A stretch of DNA of 64,000 nucleotides from Bacillus rubiinfantis. Lineage in GTDB: Bacteria > Bacillota > Bacilli > Bacillales > Cytobacillaceae. The DNA lies in assembly GCA_000752035.1 (NCBI GenBank), contig CCFE01000030.1, positions 264,374-328,373 on the forward strand. Reading direction: 5' to 3'. Positions within the stretch are counted from its first letter, which is position 1. Every line of letters starts with the position of its first letter. Below are positions 35,375 to 43,615 of this stretch, one piece after another. A model generated the notes under the pieces. The model had not been told where the DNA came from. It saw only the letters and a program-made list of their open reading frames with translations, and ran no database searches. The position numbers and the translations under genes are program-made.

Positions 35375-36172
35375 ATGGCGGTGATTATCATTCAACCTAT
35401 CCGAGTTAACCGTAGACATAACCGTAAAAGGCCTGTCATTTTCCTGCATATTCCTAAGACAGCCGGAACAACACTGAGAAGTATTTTCATCAGACAATAT
35501 CAGCCTAATGAAATTGTTCTATCCTATGATCCAATGAAATGGAAAGCAACGTTAAGCAATCCCGCTCGACAACATGCCATAAACGCAATTGTCGGCCACT
35601 TTCCTTATGGAATCCATCGTTTCGTACGGAAGAATTTCACGTACATTACCATGCTGCGTGACCCGGTGGAACGGACTATCTCCTTATACAACCATATTCG
35701 CAGACAGCCAGGCCAACACTACCACCAAACAGTAAAACAGATGAGTTTAGAGGAATTCGTCATGAGTGAAGACCTCACTGGCGGCATGATTGGCGCTACC
35801 ATCCATATAAATAATCCCCAGACCCGTTTCCTGACCGGCAATAAAACTGACAATTTTGAAACAGTGATTCATAATGTTAACCGCCATTTTTCTGTTGTTG
35901 GCATTACTGACTTATTTGATGAAAGTATCTTTCTAATGAAAAAGAATCTAGGCTGGACAAATATTGACTATCGAAAACTTAATATCTCCCAAAATCACAG
36001 CTCTAACAATGAAATACCTGAACATATCAGGAGACTAATTGAAAATAAGAATAAAATCGATGTACAACTTTATCACTATTTTAAACAAGAATTGCGTAAG
36101 AATATCGCTGCCTTAGATCCGCAAGCTACACGAGAATTACAGCAATTCAAAGCCAGAATACAAAAACTCTAA
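35375..36172 (+). CDS. Sulfotransferase-family protein 3
   Basis: About 265 residues. VIFLHIPKTAGTTLRSIF is the 5'-phosphosulfate loop of the heparan-sulfate 2-O-sulfotransferase-like branch (HIPKTAGTT), and YITMLRDPVERTISLYNH is the matching 3'-phosphate loop. The C-terminal third is helical and basic. No clear ribosome site precedes the ATG, and a strong hairpin ends 15 bases before it, so translation may be weak or depend on readthrough; the true start could also be slightly downstream. The acceptor is unknown. Confidence 0.85.
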   Translation: MAVIIIQPIRVNRRHNRKRPVIFLHIPKTAGTTLRSIFIRQYQPNEIVLSYDPMKWKATLSNPARQHAINAIVGHFPYGIHRFVRKNFTYITMLRDPVERTISLYNHIRRQPGQHYHQTVKQMSLEEFVMSEDLTGGMIGATIHINNPQTRFLTGNKTDNFETVIHNVNRHFSVVGITDLFDESIFLMKKNLGWTNIDYRKLNISQNHSSNNEIPEHIRRLIENKNKIDVQLYHYFKQELRKNIAALDPQATRELQQFKARIQKL

Positions 36173-36196
36173 CCACTGATTGGTTAGAGTTTTTTA
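36162..36196. terminator. Bidirectional terminator between two sulfotransferase genes
   Basis: CTCTAACC / GGTTAGAG is flanked by AAAAA and TTTTTT, between convergent genes. Confidence 0.85.
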
Positions 36197-36939
36197 TTGC
36201 AGTCACTATTAAACCCTAGCTTTCTTGTTAACTGCAAATCTTCGTTCGTAAACAAGCTTAAATATTCCTTGTACCTGCCTTCTGTTGAAGGTCGTCTGAT
36301 AAGCGTTGCCAAATGATGAACGTCTATCTTGGCTGGATTTAACTGTAAGAATTCAAGCAGTTTAACGATCTCAGCTTTTGGTTCCTTACATAATTGATTA
36401 AAGTTGAGCACATAGAAGTTTCTGCCAAGCAAACTCTTTCCTAAAGAAATCGCCCGTTCATTTGCTCGATACCAATAGTGCAAACTTTGCCTGGGACTTG
36501 GCTTGCCACCGGTAATGATATTGAATAAACGCCCCCACTTGACTACCTGGTTTTGATTGCTGCTAAACGCCATTTCTAAACCGTTGCGAATGACAAGGAT
36601 ATATTTCATATTTTCAAACGTTGCAGCTAAATGTTCCAAATAAATATGGGTTACGGGGTTTTTCCAGCCCCAGCCAGTGTGGCTGCCTTGCTTTTGGGCT
36701 GATAATCTCAACATTTCCCGGTGAAATCCATTTAATTGATGACAAATCCCTTGTTTATCTTGGTTTAAAAACCACTGTGGATGTCCAAACGTTTTGGCAA
36801 ACAATAAATTATCATTAGATTGGTTTACAGGTCCGATAAAATACCCTAATTGTTTTAGCATTTCAGCAACGACACGAGTCCCGCTCCCCCCCACACCACC
36901 AATCACAACAGGAGCTGTTACGAAGTTAGCTTGATTCAT
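36184..36939 (-). CDS. Sulfotransferase-family protein 4
   Basis: 251 residues. PVVIGGVGGSGTRVVAEML is a P-loop-like 5'-phosphosulfate site. GWGWKNPVTHIYLEHL follows, and KYILVIRNGLEMAFSSNQNQ is the 3'-phosphate loop. It is more divergent than the other three but keeps both halves of the PAPS site. Its ATG overlaps the stop codon of the nucleotidyltransferase gene by four bases, so the sugar-activating enzyme and the sulfotransferase are co-translated, which supports a sugar-modifying role. Confidence 0.78.
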   Translation of the reverse strand: MNQANFVTAPVVIGGVGGSGTRVVAEMLKQLGYFIGPVNQSNDNLLFAKTFGHPQWFLNQDKQGICHQLNGFHREMLRLSAQKQGSHTGWGWKNPVTHIYLEHLAATFENMKYILVIRNGLEMAFSSNQNQVVKWGRLFNIITGGKPSPRQSLHYWYRANERAISLGKSLLGRNFYVLNFNQLCKEPKAEIVKLLEFLQLNPAKIDVHHLATLIRRPSTEGRYKEYLSLFTNEDLQLTRKLGFNSDCNKKL

Positions 36940-37667
36940 ATGCCATCACTCTTATTTAGTAGATAAAGATTTGCCTGTAAAAGTGACTCATGGGTACCAG
37001 CATCAAGCCACCATCCTTGTAGAATATCATATTGCAGCTGGTTCTTTTCGATATAAAGATTATTAACATCAGTTATTTCCAGCTCATTTCGTTCCGATGG
37101 CTGCAGTGTTTCAATAAGGGCAAAAACAGTGGGATCATACATATAAATACCTGTGACACAATAGGAGGACGGCGGATTTAGCGGTTTTTCAATAATTGAC
37201 ATAATTCGCTTTCGCTCTTCATCTAATTGCGGTACACCATACCGTTTTGGGTCCGGTACTGTTTTCAACAATACTCTGGCACCATTTTCCTGTTGATGAA
37301 ATTGCTCAATATACCCAGTTAAACTATCTTCAAAAATATTATCGCCTAAAATGGCTATGAACCTATCATTTTTGATAAAATTTCTAGCAGTCATGAGGGC
37401 ATCGGCAATTCCACCGCCTTCATTCTTCTGGATTCCATATTGAATATGCACAGCCAAATCATCTCCTGTTCCCAGAAGCTCAATAAAGGAGCTGAGATGC
37501 TGTTGATTGGTTACGATAAATATTTCTTTAATACCCGCTTCTTTTAATTTTAAAATTGGCCAGTAAATCATCGGATAACGTCCTACGGGGAGTAAATGTT
37601 TGTTCAGATAATTAGTAAATGGCCGGAGCCGTGATCCCATCCCGCCAGCAAGAATAAGTCCTTTCAT
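36936..37667 (-). CDS. Sugar-1-phosphate nucleotidyltransferase (RmlA-like)
   Basis: 243 residues with the nucleotidyltransferase signature LAGGMGSRLRPFTNYLNKHLLPV at the N-terminus, and ILGDNIFED and IEKPLNPPSSYCVTGIYMYD at the usual distances. It resembles short glucose-1-phosphate thymidylyltransferases (RmlA/SpsI group) that make dTDP-glucose or a similar activated sugar. GGGGGTGAAGGG precedes the ATG. It is the first gene of a two-gene operon with a sulfotransferase. The sugar cannot be fixed from sequence. Confidence 0.9.
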   Translation of the reverse strand: MKGLILAGGMGSRLRPFTNYLNKHLLPVGRYPMIYWPILKLKEAGIKEIFIVTNQQHLSSFIELLGTGDDLAVHIQYGIQKNEGGGIADALMTARNFIKNDRFIAILGDNIFEDSLTGYIEQFHQQENGARVLLKTVPDPKRYGVPQLDEERKRIMSIIEKPLNPPSSYCVTGIYMYDPTVFALIETLQPSERNELEITDVNNLYIEKNQLQYDILQGWWLDAGTHESLLQANLYLLNKSDGI

Positions 37668-37708
37668 CCCTTCACCCCCTCTTAACTAATATTCATCAAG
37701 ATTCCTTA

Positions 37709-37717
37709 TACTGTATG
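37709..37717 (-). promoter_or_regulatory. Sporulation-type -10 element for the nucleotidyltransferase operon
   Basis: On the minus strand, CATACAGTA fits both the SigK (CATANNNTA) and SigE (CATACANT) -10 boxes, about 42 bases before the start codon. No good -35 AC is seen at 16 bases. Confidence 0.35.
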
Positions 37718-37798
37718 CCATGGAGTAGCATTAGGAACAGGATTTATCCCTTAAAGCACCTCTTTTGTTCAAAATGAGCGATGTCCAATCATAAAAAA

Positions 37799-37833
37799 GC
37801 GCTAGTGGCAAGTCATTGCTCACCACTAGGCGC
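37799..37833 (-). terminator. Terminator of the 133-residue protein gene
   Basis: GCGCTAGTGG / CCACTAGGCGC arms with one bulge are followed by TTTTTTAT on the minus strand. Confidence 0.8.
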
Positions 37834-37840
37834 ATCTTTA

Positions 37841-38242
37841 CTATCGTGGCCGTGGCCGCTGGGCAATTGGAAGAAGCGGGAGAATAGTAGCAAGTGTTCC
37901 CGTTTCATCTGTCGCAGTGACAGATGAAAGGACTTTTCTAAATGGTGAAGAGAGAGGCTCACCACCGTGAACCGCCAGTTGGACTGCAAATTTTTCTATG
38001 TTGGAAACATCAAAAGTTAGCGTAACTGCTTGACGAGGCCCCAGATTTACAACCTCTCGGGAAATTAAAACTTGCTGACCATCAAGACTTAACAATCGCA
38101 CTCCTACATTAACTGGACGCAGAGCTCTTGTATTATGAATAGTAACCGAAACGGTTTGGTAGAGTGTTTCAGGTGTATATAAATATACAGAACCATTTGT
38201 TCTATTATCGACAGGTAAAGTTGAATATGCAACAATTGCCAT
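37841..38242 (-). CDS. Small beta-rich protein of the spore-surface cluster, unknown
   Basis: 133 residues with no signal peptide. The first 110 residues look like one immunoglobulin-like beta sandwich (YQTVSVTIHNTRALRPVNVGVRLL, then PRQAVTLTFDVSNIEKFAVQLAVHGG), and the C-terminus is a short basic Pro/Arg tail (PIAQRPRPR). No family is recognised. AAGGAGGAATAAT precedes the ATG, and the gene has its own terminator. It is probably a structural spore-surface protein, by context only. Confidence 0.6.
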   Translation of the reverse strand: MAIVAYSTLPVDNRTNGSVYLYTPETLYQTVSVTIHNTRALRPVNVGVRLLSLDGQQVLISREVVNLGPRQAVTLTFDVSNIEKFAVQLAVHGGEPLSSPFRKVLSSVTATDETGTLATILPLLPIAQRPRPR

Positions 38243-38369
38243 ATTATTCCTCCTTATAAGATTTATAATTGAAATACCTTCTCTATCGTTATATGTTTTT
38301 TTGCTGGTACTGTTTGGACAAGTGTAGGAGGTTATCTATCTATTTTTTCATTTAATTTGATCAAAGCAG

Positions 38370-39440
38370 TTAACCTGTCCCCAAATTCCTTAACATTGTC
38401 CGAAAATGTTGGCTATACCTTGAAGGCGTATATTCGGTTTGAATGTGGGCTGCAGCAGCTTGGCTGATAGTTTCTCTAAGACTATGATTCTCAATCAACT
38501 CTTTTATTTCCCGTACACTTGTTGCAACGTCCCCCTGTTCGTACAATTTTCCAGTTTGATTATGGAGAATTAGATTCTCAACACCATCTGATTTTGTTGC
38601 AACAACTGGACAATTGCAGCACATCGCTTCGGCAATAGAATAGCCAAACCCTTCCAATAAAGAGGTTGAACAGAGAACGCCTCCAGATACGGCGATTTTT
38701 GAATAATAAATCTGCATTTCAGAACGAGGTATATTTTCAAATACCTCTAGATAAGATTGCAATCCAACTTTACTTATTTGAGCCGCAAACTGTTGCAACT
38801 GCTGCTGGGTACTATATGTCGTATCATGAAAGAACCATAAGCGCAGATTTTGCTTTTCTGCACATAAACGGGCACCGATTTTTAAAAATTCGAGCCAATT
38901 TTTGTTTTTTTCTAATCGACCTACCCAGCCGACGATGACATGTTCTGGCTGGTTCACATTAATTTGATGGTACCGCTCGGCATTGATACAATTGGGAAAG
39001 CTGTATTGCGGCAGTCCAGGAAATGCAGCAGCCATTTGTTGCTCCCAAAAGGTATGCGGAGGAAACAAAATGGCGTTAGCATAACGGACTACGTACGGTC
39101 TACACTTTTTCAGCCACATAAGACTAGATGTGCGACTGCCAACCCCTTGATTTTCAAAAACAACCTTGCCTCTATACCCCATGTTTCGCAGCTTCTTTAA
39201 AAATAAATAATCTGTACACACGATCACGGCCTGAAACTGATGTGAGGCTATTAAGTTTTTCATATCCGCATCCTTATCCAGGACAAAGACGCGATTTTTA
39301 TCAATAATTTTGGCTGAAGCAGAGGCCGAAAAATATAGATAATAACATCGGATTCCATTAGCCTGTAAAGCTGTATCACGCTCGGCATTCAGCGTCGCCA
39401 TCCCGCCTGCTAAGTGTGGAAAAACAAATAAGACGTCCAT
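38370..39440 (-). CDS. GT4-type glycosyltransferase
   Basis: 356 residues of GT-B fold. VGWVGRLEKNKNWLEFLKIG and the C-terminal STSLLEGFGYSIAEAMCCNCPVVATKSDG carry the GT4 motifs, with the E-x7-E catalytic pair in EGFGYSIAE. It is paralogous to the C-terminal part of the divergent gene at 39630 (GRLEENKNWRDFLKIG, SKVEGFGYAVLEAMVCRCPVLSTDSDG). The ATG at 39440 (MDVLFVFPHLAGG) fits the usual N-terminus; codons farther upstream overlap the shared promoter region. A CATATATTA sporulation-type -10 lies upstream. Confidence 0.85.
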   Translation of the reverse strand: MDVLFVFPHLAGGMATLNAERDTALQANGIRCYYLYFSASASAKIIDKNRVFVLDKDADMKNLIASHQFQAVIVCTDYLFLKKLRNMGYRGKVVFENQGVGSRTSSLMWLKKCRPYVVRYANAILFPPHTFWEQQMAAAFPGLPQYSFPNCINAERYHQINVNQPEHVIVGWVGRLEKNKNWLEFLKIGARLCAEKQNLRLWFFHDTTYSTQQQLQQFAAQISKVGLQSYLEVFENIPRSEMQIYYSKIAVSGGVLCSTSLLEGFGYSIAEAMCCNCPVVATKSDGVENLILHNQTGKLYEQGDVATSVREIKELIENHSLRETISQAAAAHIQTEYTPSRYSQHFRTMLRNLGTG

Positions 39441-39629
39441 TCTATCCCACTTTCCTTTTGTTCGTTCCTGTAATATATGAAAACAGCTTTTATATCGGCA
39501 GGGTGAATGGCGTAAATCAAAAGTTTTCCTAACGAAGGAACCAAACAAATTTTCATAACATAAAATGTGGTGTGTAACAGGACAGGTATGATTCAAAGAC
39601 AGGATTTTAATTCAGGAGGAATTCTTTGC

Positions 39630-41393
39630 ATGCAACACAACGCTTTTCTTACATTCCATGGAACTACTATTGTGAGAACAAAGGAGCCATTATTGAAAGA
39701 CATCCAAAATACATTTACGATTGAATTTTGGGCAAAACCCAAAGCTGAACATATCATTGGTCCAGCATCAGTAAAAAGAAAAACTAACATAATAAAGCAG
39801 CAGTTTGCCATTGCACCTGTTTTTGGAGCGCTAAACGATGGAAATTTATCCAGAGCCGGTGTTGGTGTATCTGTGGGAACAAATGGCATCGCCGTCTATG
39901 AACATACAACAAATTATTTCCCGGTAACTTTAGCCTATCCTGTAAAGTTGCCTGACTGGACACATATTGCCGTAGTTTATGAAAATAAACGTCCCTCCTT
40001 ATATGTGAATGGCCAATATATAAAAAAAGGAACTACAAGCAGAAAAAACGTCGTCCCTTCTGCCATTTTTGGCGGTATCGAGAAAATTGGATATTTTACT
40101 GGTAATCTTCGTGAGATCCGCATTTGGAACAGAGCGTGTACTAGATTGGAAATTCAAGAATTTATGAATAAGGAATTAACAGGTCGGGAACCCGGTTTGT
40201 GCGGTTATTGGAAGCTTAATGGAGAAGCGGGAAATATTGCTGTTGATTCTTCTCCCCGCTGCAATGATGGGTATATAGAGTCACTTGGTCCGAATAAAGA
40301 AAATAGCAAGGGGTTGAAACCAAAACAGGTTAAAGTATTATTTACCTTTGTAGTTCCCAGTGGTGGTGTAGAAACCCTTAATCGTCAACGCTTTAACGCC
40401 CTTCAACAAAAAGGTCTCACCTGTCATTTTTTATATAAATTACCTGGAACCGGCTTACAAAATAAGATTAACACTACTATCCACATCTCAAACAATGATA
40501 GTGAAATCAAAAACCTTATTGAATCAGAAAAATATGATGCAATTGTTGTCGTGACTGATGTTTTCCTATTAGAAAAAATCCGCCGTTTTGGCTATAAAGG
40601 GCGGTTAATTTATGAAGTACAAGGCATTGGCTTCAACAAAGAATATGCTGAACACTTTATGAAAACGCATGCCTCCCTGATAGAATTAAATAGTGATGCC
40701 CTCCTTTATCCGAAAACCCCTCACTTAATACAGGTAATGGAAAAGTATTTCCCAGCAAAACGAAAATTTTGCTTCCATAATTGCTTTGATACAACAGAAT
40801 TCCACTATAAACAGCTGCCAAAACAGGACCAGCCAATTATTGGCTGGGTTGGCAGGCTTGAAGAAAATAAAAACTGGCGCGATTTCTTAAAGATTGGAGC
40901 TGCCTTTATTAAAACTAATCCGTCGATTCAGCTATGGATGTTCCAAGATGATACATTGGCAGAGCCTAAAGAACGGAGCGCCTTTGAAAAAATGCTGGAG
41001 CAGTTAAACCTGCGCCAGCACATCACTGTTTTTTCTAACGAGCCACATCATAAAATGGCAAATTATTTTTCGATTATTGGTGATTCAGGCGGCTTTCTCT
41101 GTTCAACCTCAAAAGTGGAAGGCTTTGGCTACGCAGTTCTGGAAGCAATGGTATGTAGATGTCCTGTTTTATCAACCGACTCTGACGGCGTTCGCAGCTT
41201 TATTAAACATAATAAGACCGGTAAGTTTTTTGAATTAGGTAATCTCCAACAAGCAATTGCTGAAGGCATGGAATATTTGACAAATGAAAGCTTAAGAGCG
41301 ACAATTCGCGCAAATGGGGTCAGCCATATTGAACGCCATTTTTCTTTAGAGCAATATGGAGACCATTTTTTACAAATGATAAACAGTCTTTAA
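39630..41393 (+). CDS. LamG-domain/GT4 glycosyltransferase fusion
   Basis: 587 residues. About 1 to 215 form a concanavalin-like LamG_3 domain (FTIEFWAKP, WTHIAVVYENKRPSLYVNGQY, IRIWNRACTRLEIQEFM, GYWKLNGEAGN). About 230 to 587 form a GT-B glycosyltransferase (VPSGGVETLNRQRFNAL, VGRLEENKNW, KVEGFGYAVLEAM). AGGAGGAATTC precedes the ATG at 39630. A carbohydrate-binding lectin-like domain fused to a sugar transferase suggests an enzyme that docks on a glycan or spore-surface polymer and extends it. CATAACATA upstream resembles a SigK -10 box. Confidence 0.85.
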   Translation: MQHNAFLTFHGTTIVRTKEPLLKDIQNTFTIEFWAKPKAEHIIGPASVKRKTNIIKQQFAIAPVFGALNDGNLSRAGVGVSVGTNGIAVYEHTTNYFPVTLAYPVKLPDWTHIAVVYENKRPSLYVNGQYIKKGTTSRKNVVPSAIFGGIEKIGYFTGNLREIRIWNRACTRLEIQEFMNKELTGREPGLCGYWKLNGEAGNIAVDSSPRCNDGYIESLGPNKENSKGLKPKQVKVLFTFVVPSGGVETLNRQRFNALQQKGLTCHFLYKLPGTGLQNKINTTIHISNNDSEIKNLIESEKYDAIVVVTDVFLLEKIRRFGYKGRLIYEVQGIGFNKEYAEHFMKTHASLIELNSDALLYPKTPHLIQVMEKYFPAKRKFCFHNCFDTTEFHYKQLPKQDQPIIGWVGRLEENKNWRDFLKIGAAFIKTNPSIQLWMFQDDTLAEPKERSAFEKMLEQLNLRQHITVFSNEPHHKMANYFSIIGDSGGFLCSTSKVEGFGYAVLEAMVCRCPVLSTDSDGVRSFIKHNKTGKFFELGNLQQAIAEGMEYLTNESLRATIRANGVSHIERHFSLEQYGDHFLQMINSL

Positions 41394-41462
41394 GTAAAAA
41401 CTCGTCGATTGGCGAGCCTTCAGGGTAATACAAAGCTGAAGTTGCATGTATACTCCCAGCTA

Positions 41463-41493
41463 AAAAAGCGATTGAATGAGTCAATCGCTTTTT
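41463..41493. terminator. Bidirectional terminator after the LamG-GT gene
   Basis: AAGCGATTG / CAATCGCTT with a seven-base loop is flanked by A and T runs. Confidence 0.85.
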
Positions 41494-41498
41494 ACCTG

Positions 41499-41642
41499 TT
41501 ATCGTTTTGCTTTTCTTTTTTGAACTAATGCATTGTGCGCTGCCGCTTTAGCAGCTGCTTTTTGGGCTGATGCTGCAACTTGTCTGCCATGATATAAGCC
41601 AACTGGCGACATACGCTTACTATGACTTTGACATGAACACAT
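41499..41642 (-). CDS. Very small Ala/Lys/His-rich protein
   Basis: 47 residues: a Cys/Ser/His N-terminus (MCSCQSHSKRM), then an Ala/Lys-rich helix (SAQKAAAKAAAHNALVQKRK) and a basic end. AAGGGGGG lies eight bases before the ATG, and a strong terminator follows directly, so it looks like a real gene although it is short. No family is recognised. With the Lys/Ser-rich neighbours it is a candidate small spore coat protein. Confidence 0.5.
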   Translation of the reverse strand: MCSCQSHSKRMSPVGLYHGRQVAASAQKAAAKAAAHNALVQKRKAKR

Positions 41643-41726
41643 CGAGTGAATCCCCCCTTTCAACTGTCGTATAGCTCCCTCTGACTAATTGTTATGCACT
41701 TAAATGTCTGCGAAAAAGCGGCAATT

Positions 41727-41873
41727 CTAAGGGCGCTTCTTACTGTATTTAGTTGTTAAGGGACGGACGGATGTTTTTGCAGATGGCTGAGATTTAACCA
41801 ATGTAATGTTGTTCCAACCTTGTGTGTGATAGTGGCTTCCATATCGCTTGTTGATTTCGCGGCATAAACACAC
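41727..41873 (-). CDS. Very small basic protein, possible spore coat component
   Basis: 48 residues starting at GTG eight bases after GGGAGG (MCLCREINKRYGSHYHTQGW); an in-frame ATG upstream has no ribosome site. It is rich in Tyr, His, Ser and Lys, with a CxC pair at the N-terminus as in the 47-residue neighbour (CSC), so the two may be related in role. No family is recognised. Confidence 0.45.
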   Translation of the reverse strand: MCLCREINKRYGSHYHTQGWNNITLVKSQPSAKTSVRPLTTKYSKKRP

Positions 41874-41955
41874 GGAGAACACCTCCCATCTATCAATTAG
41901 TCTATACTTCATCCTGTTTTTCGCTTGTACGAATGTACATAGCTTAATAAAAAAA

Positions 41956-41983
41956 CGCCTGGATGACTAGTTTCATCCAAGCG
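41956..41983. terminator. Hairpin terminator upstream of the small-protein genes
   Basis: CGCcTGGATGA / TCATCCAaGCG is preceded by a run of seven A, so it would terminate leftward transcription, for example from the rRNA methyltransferase gene. A second hairpin (AATCATATAA / TTATATGATT, 42055 to 42080) lies nearer that gene. Confidence 0.6.
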
Positions 41984-42088
41984 CAACTCTAATTTAATTA
42001 AGTTTGCCCCATAAATTATTTCTATGAGGCATTATCCTCTGAATTAACTGCATTAATCATATAAAATCCCTTATATGATTTTTTCATC

Positions 42089-43456
42089 CTAATTCATCCA
42101 GCGTAATCCTTTTGGAAAATGATTTTTCAATATATGATCTGACAACTTGCCCCATCCGAGCGGAAAACCGGAAACATCGACTAGATACCAGCCTTTTGGA
42201 GCATCCGCTTGGAGTGACTCACCTCTTAAGTAGGAATAAACTTCACGCGAATCAACGCTTAAATTCCAGTGCTGTTTGACCTCAGCTGTCGTTAGTGATA
42301 ATGCCAATGCATGAGAGGGTTCAAAACGGTTTTTCTTTATGGTCCCTAAATGCCAGCCAGGTCTGATAACTTTAAGTTGATCTAATGATAGCATTTCATT
42401 CGGAACGAGGTACAAGTGGTCACCAAATAGTAAAAAGTCACCTTTTGGAGCTGAGAGCAAATTTTCCGAAGCAAAGTCTAAATAGCTTTTTAACAGCTTA
42501 GTATCCTTTAGCGGCTTTATATATCTGCGTCTGCCTGATTCGTCGCCGTCGGTCTTCTGCAATACCGCAATAAAATGGCCTTCACCTTGGAGCTGATGCG
42601 GCCACAAGCGGATAGTCTTGGCAATCCCTGGCGCCGGATCTTGGACCCACTCTTTCCGGCCGTGCGCAAATCCTGCAAATGTTTTGACATCCTCGATGAT
42701 AAAATGAGGATTCTCTTTGATAAATTTACTGATTACCCCTTCATTTTCTTCTGGGGAGAAGGTACAGGTTGAATAGACAAGCCTGCCGCCGGGTTTCAAC
42801 ATGTCCGCAGCCTGTTGTAGGATATCAAGCTGACGAAATGCACACTGGGCCACATTGGCTAAACTCCACTCAGCACGTGCCTCGGGATCTTTGCGGAACA
42901 TCCCTTCTCCTGAGCAGGGCGCATCCACCATCACCCGATCGAAATAACTGGGGAATCTTTCGGCTAACCGAGCCGGAGTTTCATTCGTTACCACGGCATT
43001 TTTTATCCCCATCCGCTCCACATTTTGTGATAGCACCTTCGCTCGTGCTGAATAAAGTTCATTGGTAACTAATAAGCCCTGACCCTTCATTCTTTGTGCA
43101 ATATGGGTCGTTTTTCCGCCGGGGGCTGCACATAAATCTAAGATCCTTTCGCCTGGCTGCGGGTCTAGAATTTCGCCGACAGCCATCGCACTCGGTTCCT
43201 GGATATAATATAAACCAGCCTCATGATAAGGGTGCTTTCCCGGGCGCTCCTCAGCACCGTAGAAATACCCCTCTGCGACCCAAGGAATGCTTTTTAAAGA
43301 AAACGGAGAGATTTGTTCAAAATCTTCTTTTGATACCTTCAGTGTATTAACTCGCAATCCCTGCGCTTTTGGCGCTTGATAACTTTTGATAAAATCAACA
43401 TATTCCTCTTGCAGCAGCTGCTGCATTTTAACCTCAAACTCTTTCGGCAGCTCCAT
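42089..43456 (-). CDS. RsmB/NOP-family rRNA cytosine-C5 methyltransferase
   Basis: 455 residues. The SAM site is LDLCAAPGGKT at 107 to 117. The two catalytic cysteines are Cys181 in DAPCSGEGM and Cys231 in YSTCTFSPEENE, the pair needed by m5C RNA methyltransferases. A C-terminal RNA-binding region (about 300 to 455), as in RsmF/YebU, follows. It methylates a cytosine in rRNA in the cytoplasm. GAGGTGATAG precedes the ATG. It is monocistronic; the spore cluster ends just before it. Confidence 0.92.
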   Translation of the reverse strand: MELPKEFEVKMQQLLQEEYVDFIKSYQAPKAQGLRVNTLKVSKEDFEQISPFSLKSIPWVAEGYFYGAEERPGKHPYHEAGLYYIQEPSAMAVGEILDPQPGERILDLCAAPGGKTTHIAQRMKGQGLLVTNELYSARAKVLSQNVERMGIKNAVVTNETPARLAERFPSYFDRVMVDAPCSGEGMFRKDPEARAEWSLANVAQCAFRQLDILQQAADMLKPGGRLVYSTCTFSPEENEGVISKFIKENPHFIIEDVKTFAGFAHGRKEWVQDPAPGIAKTIRLWPHQLQGEGHFIAVLQKTDGDESGRRRYIKPLKDTKLLKSYLDFASENLLSAPKGDFLLFGDHLYLVPNEMLSLDQLKVIRPGWHLGTIKKNRFEPSHALALSLTTAEVKQHWNLSVDSREVYSYLRGESLQADAPKGWYLVDVSGFPLGWGKLSDHILKNHFPKGLRWMN

Positions 43457-43516
43457 TTTGTACTATCACCTCAAAACTAACTCTCATCATTTACTTTCGA
43501 GTTTGAAATCTAAATA

Positions 43517-43568
43517 TATCAGCGACTCGAATCCAATTATATCAGCGAAAATTCGATTTTATCAGCAA
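43517..43568. repeat. Periodic TATCAGCG intergenic repeat, locus 2
   Basis: TATCAGCGA or TATCAGCAA occurs at 43517, 43540 and 43560, a period of 20 to 23 bases. It lies in the gap between the rRNA methyltransferase and MFS genes and is the same element type as at 9051 and 50837. Confidence 0.65.
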
Positions 43569-43615
43569 TTTTTCGCTTTCCTCACAGCGGCCTCCTACAG
43601 GACAGGCCTATCATG

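Noticed and set aside
24689..42088. The sulfotransferase/glycosyltransferase island as a prophage or transposon
   Set aside because: No integrase, transposase, attachment repeats or phage structural genes are visible, and gene style and ribosome sites match the flanks.
43566..43615. A possible tRNA or small RNA gene between the rRNA methyltransferase and MFS genes
   Set aside because: No cloverleaf or TTCGANTC block is present; the gap is explained by the periodic TATCAGCG repeat and promoter sequence.
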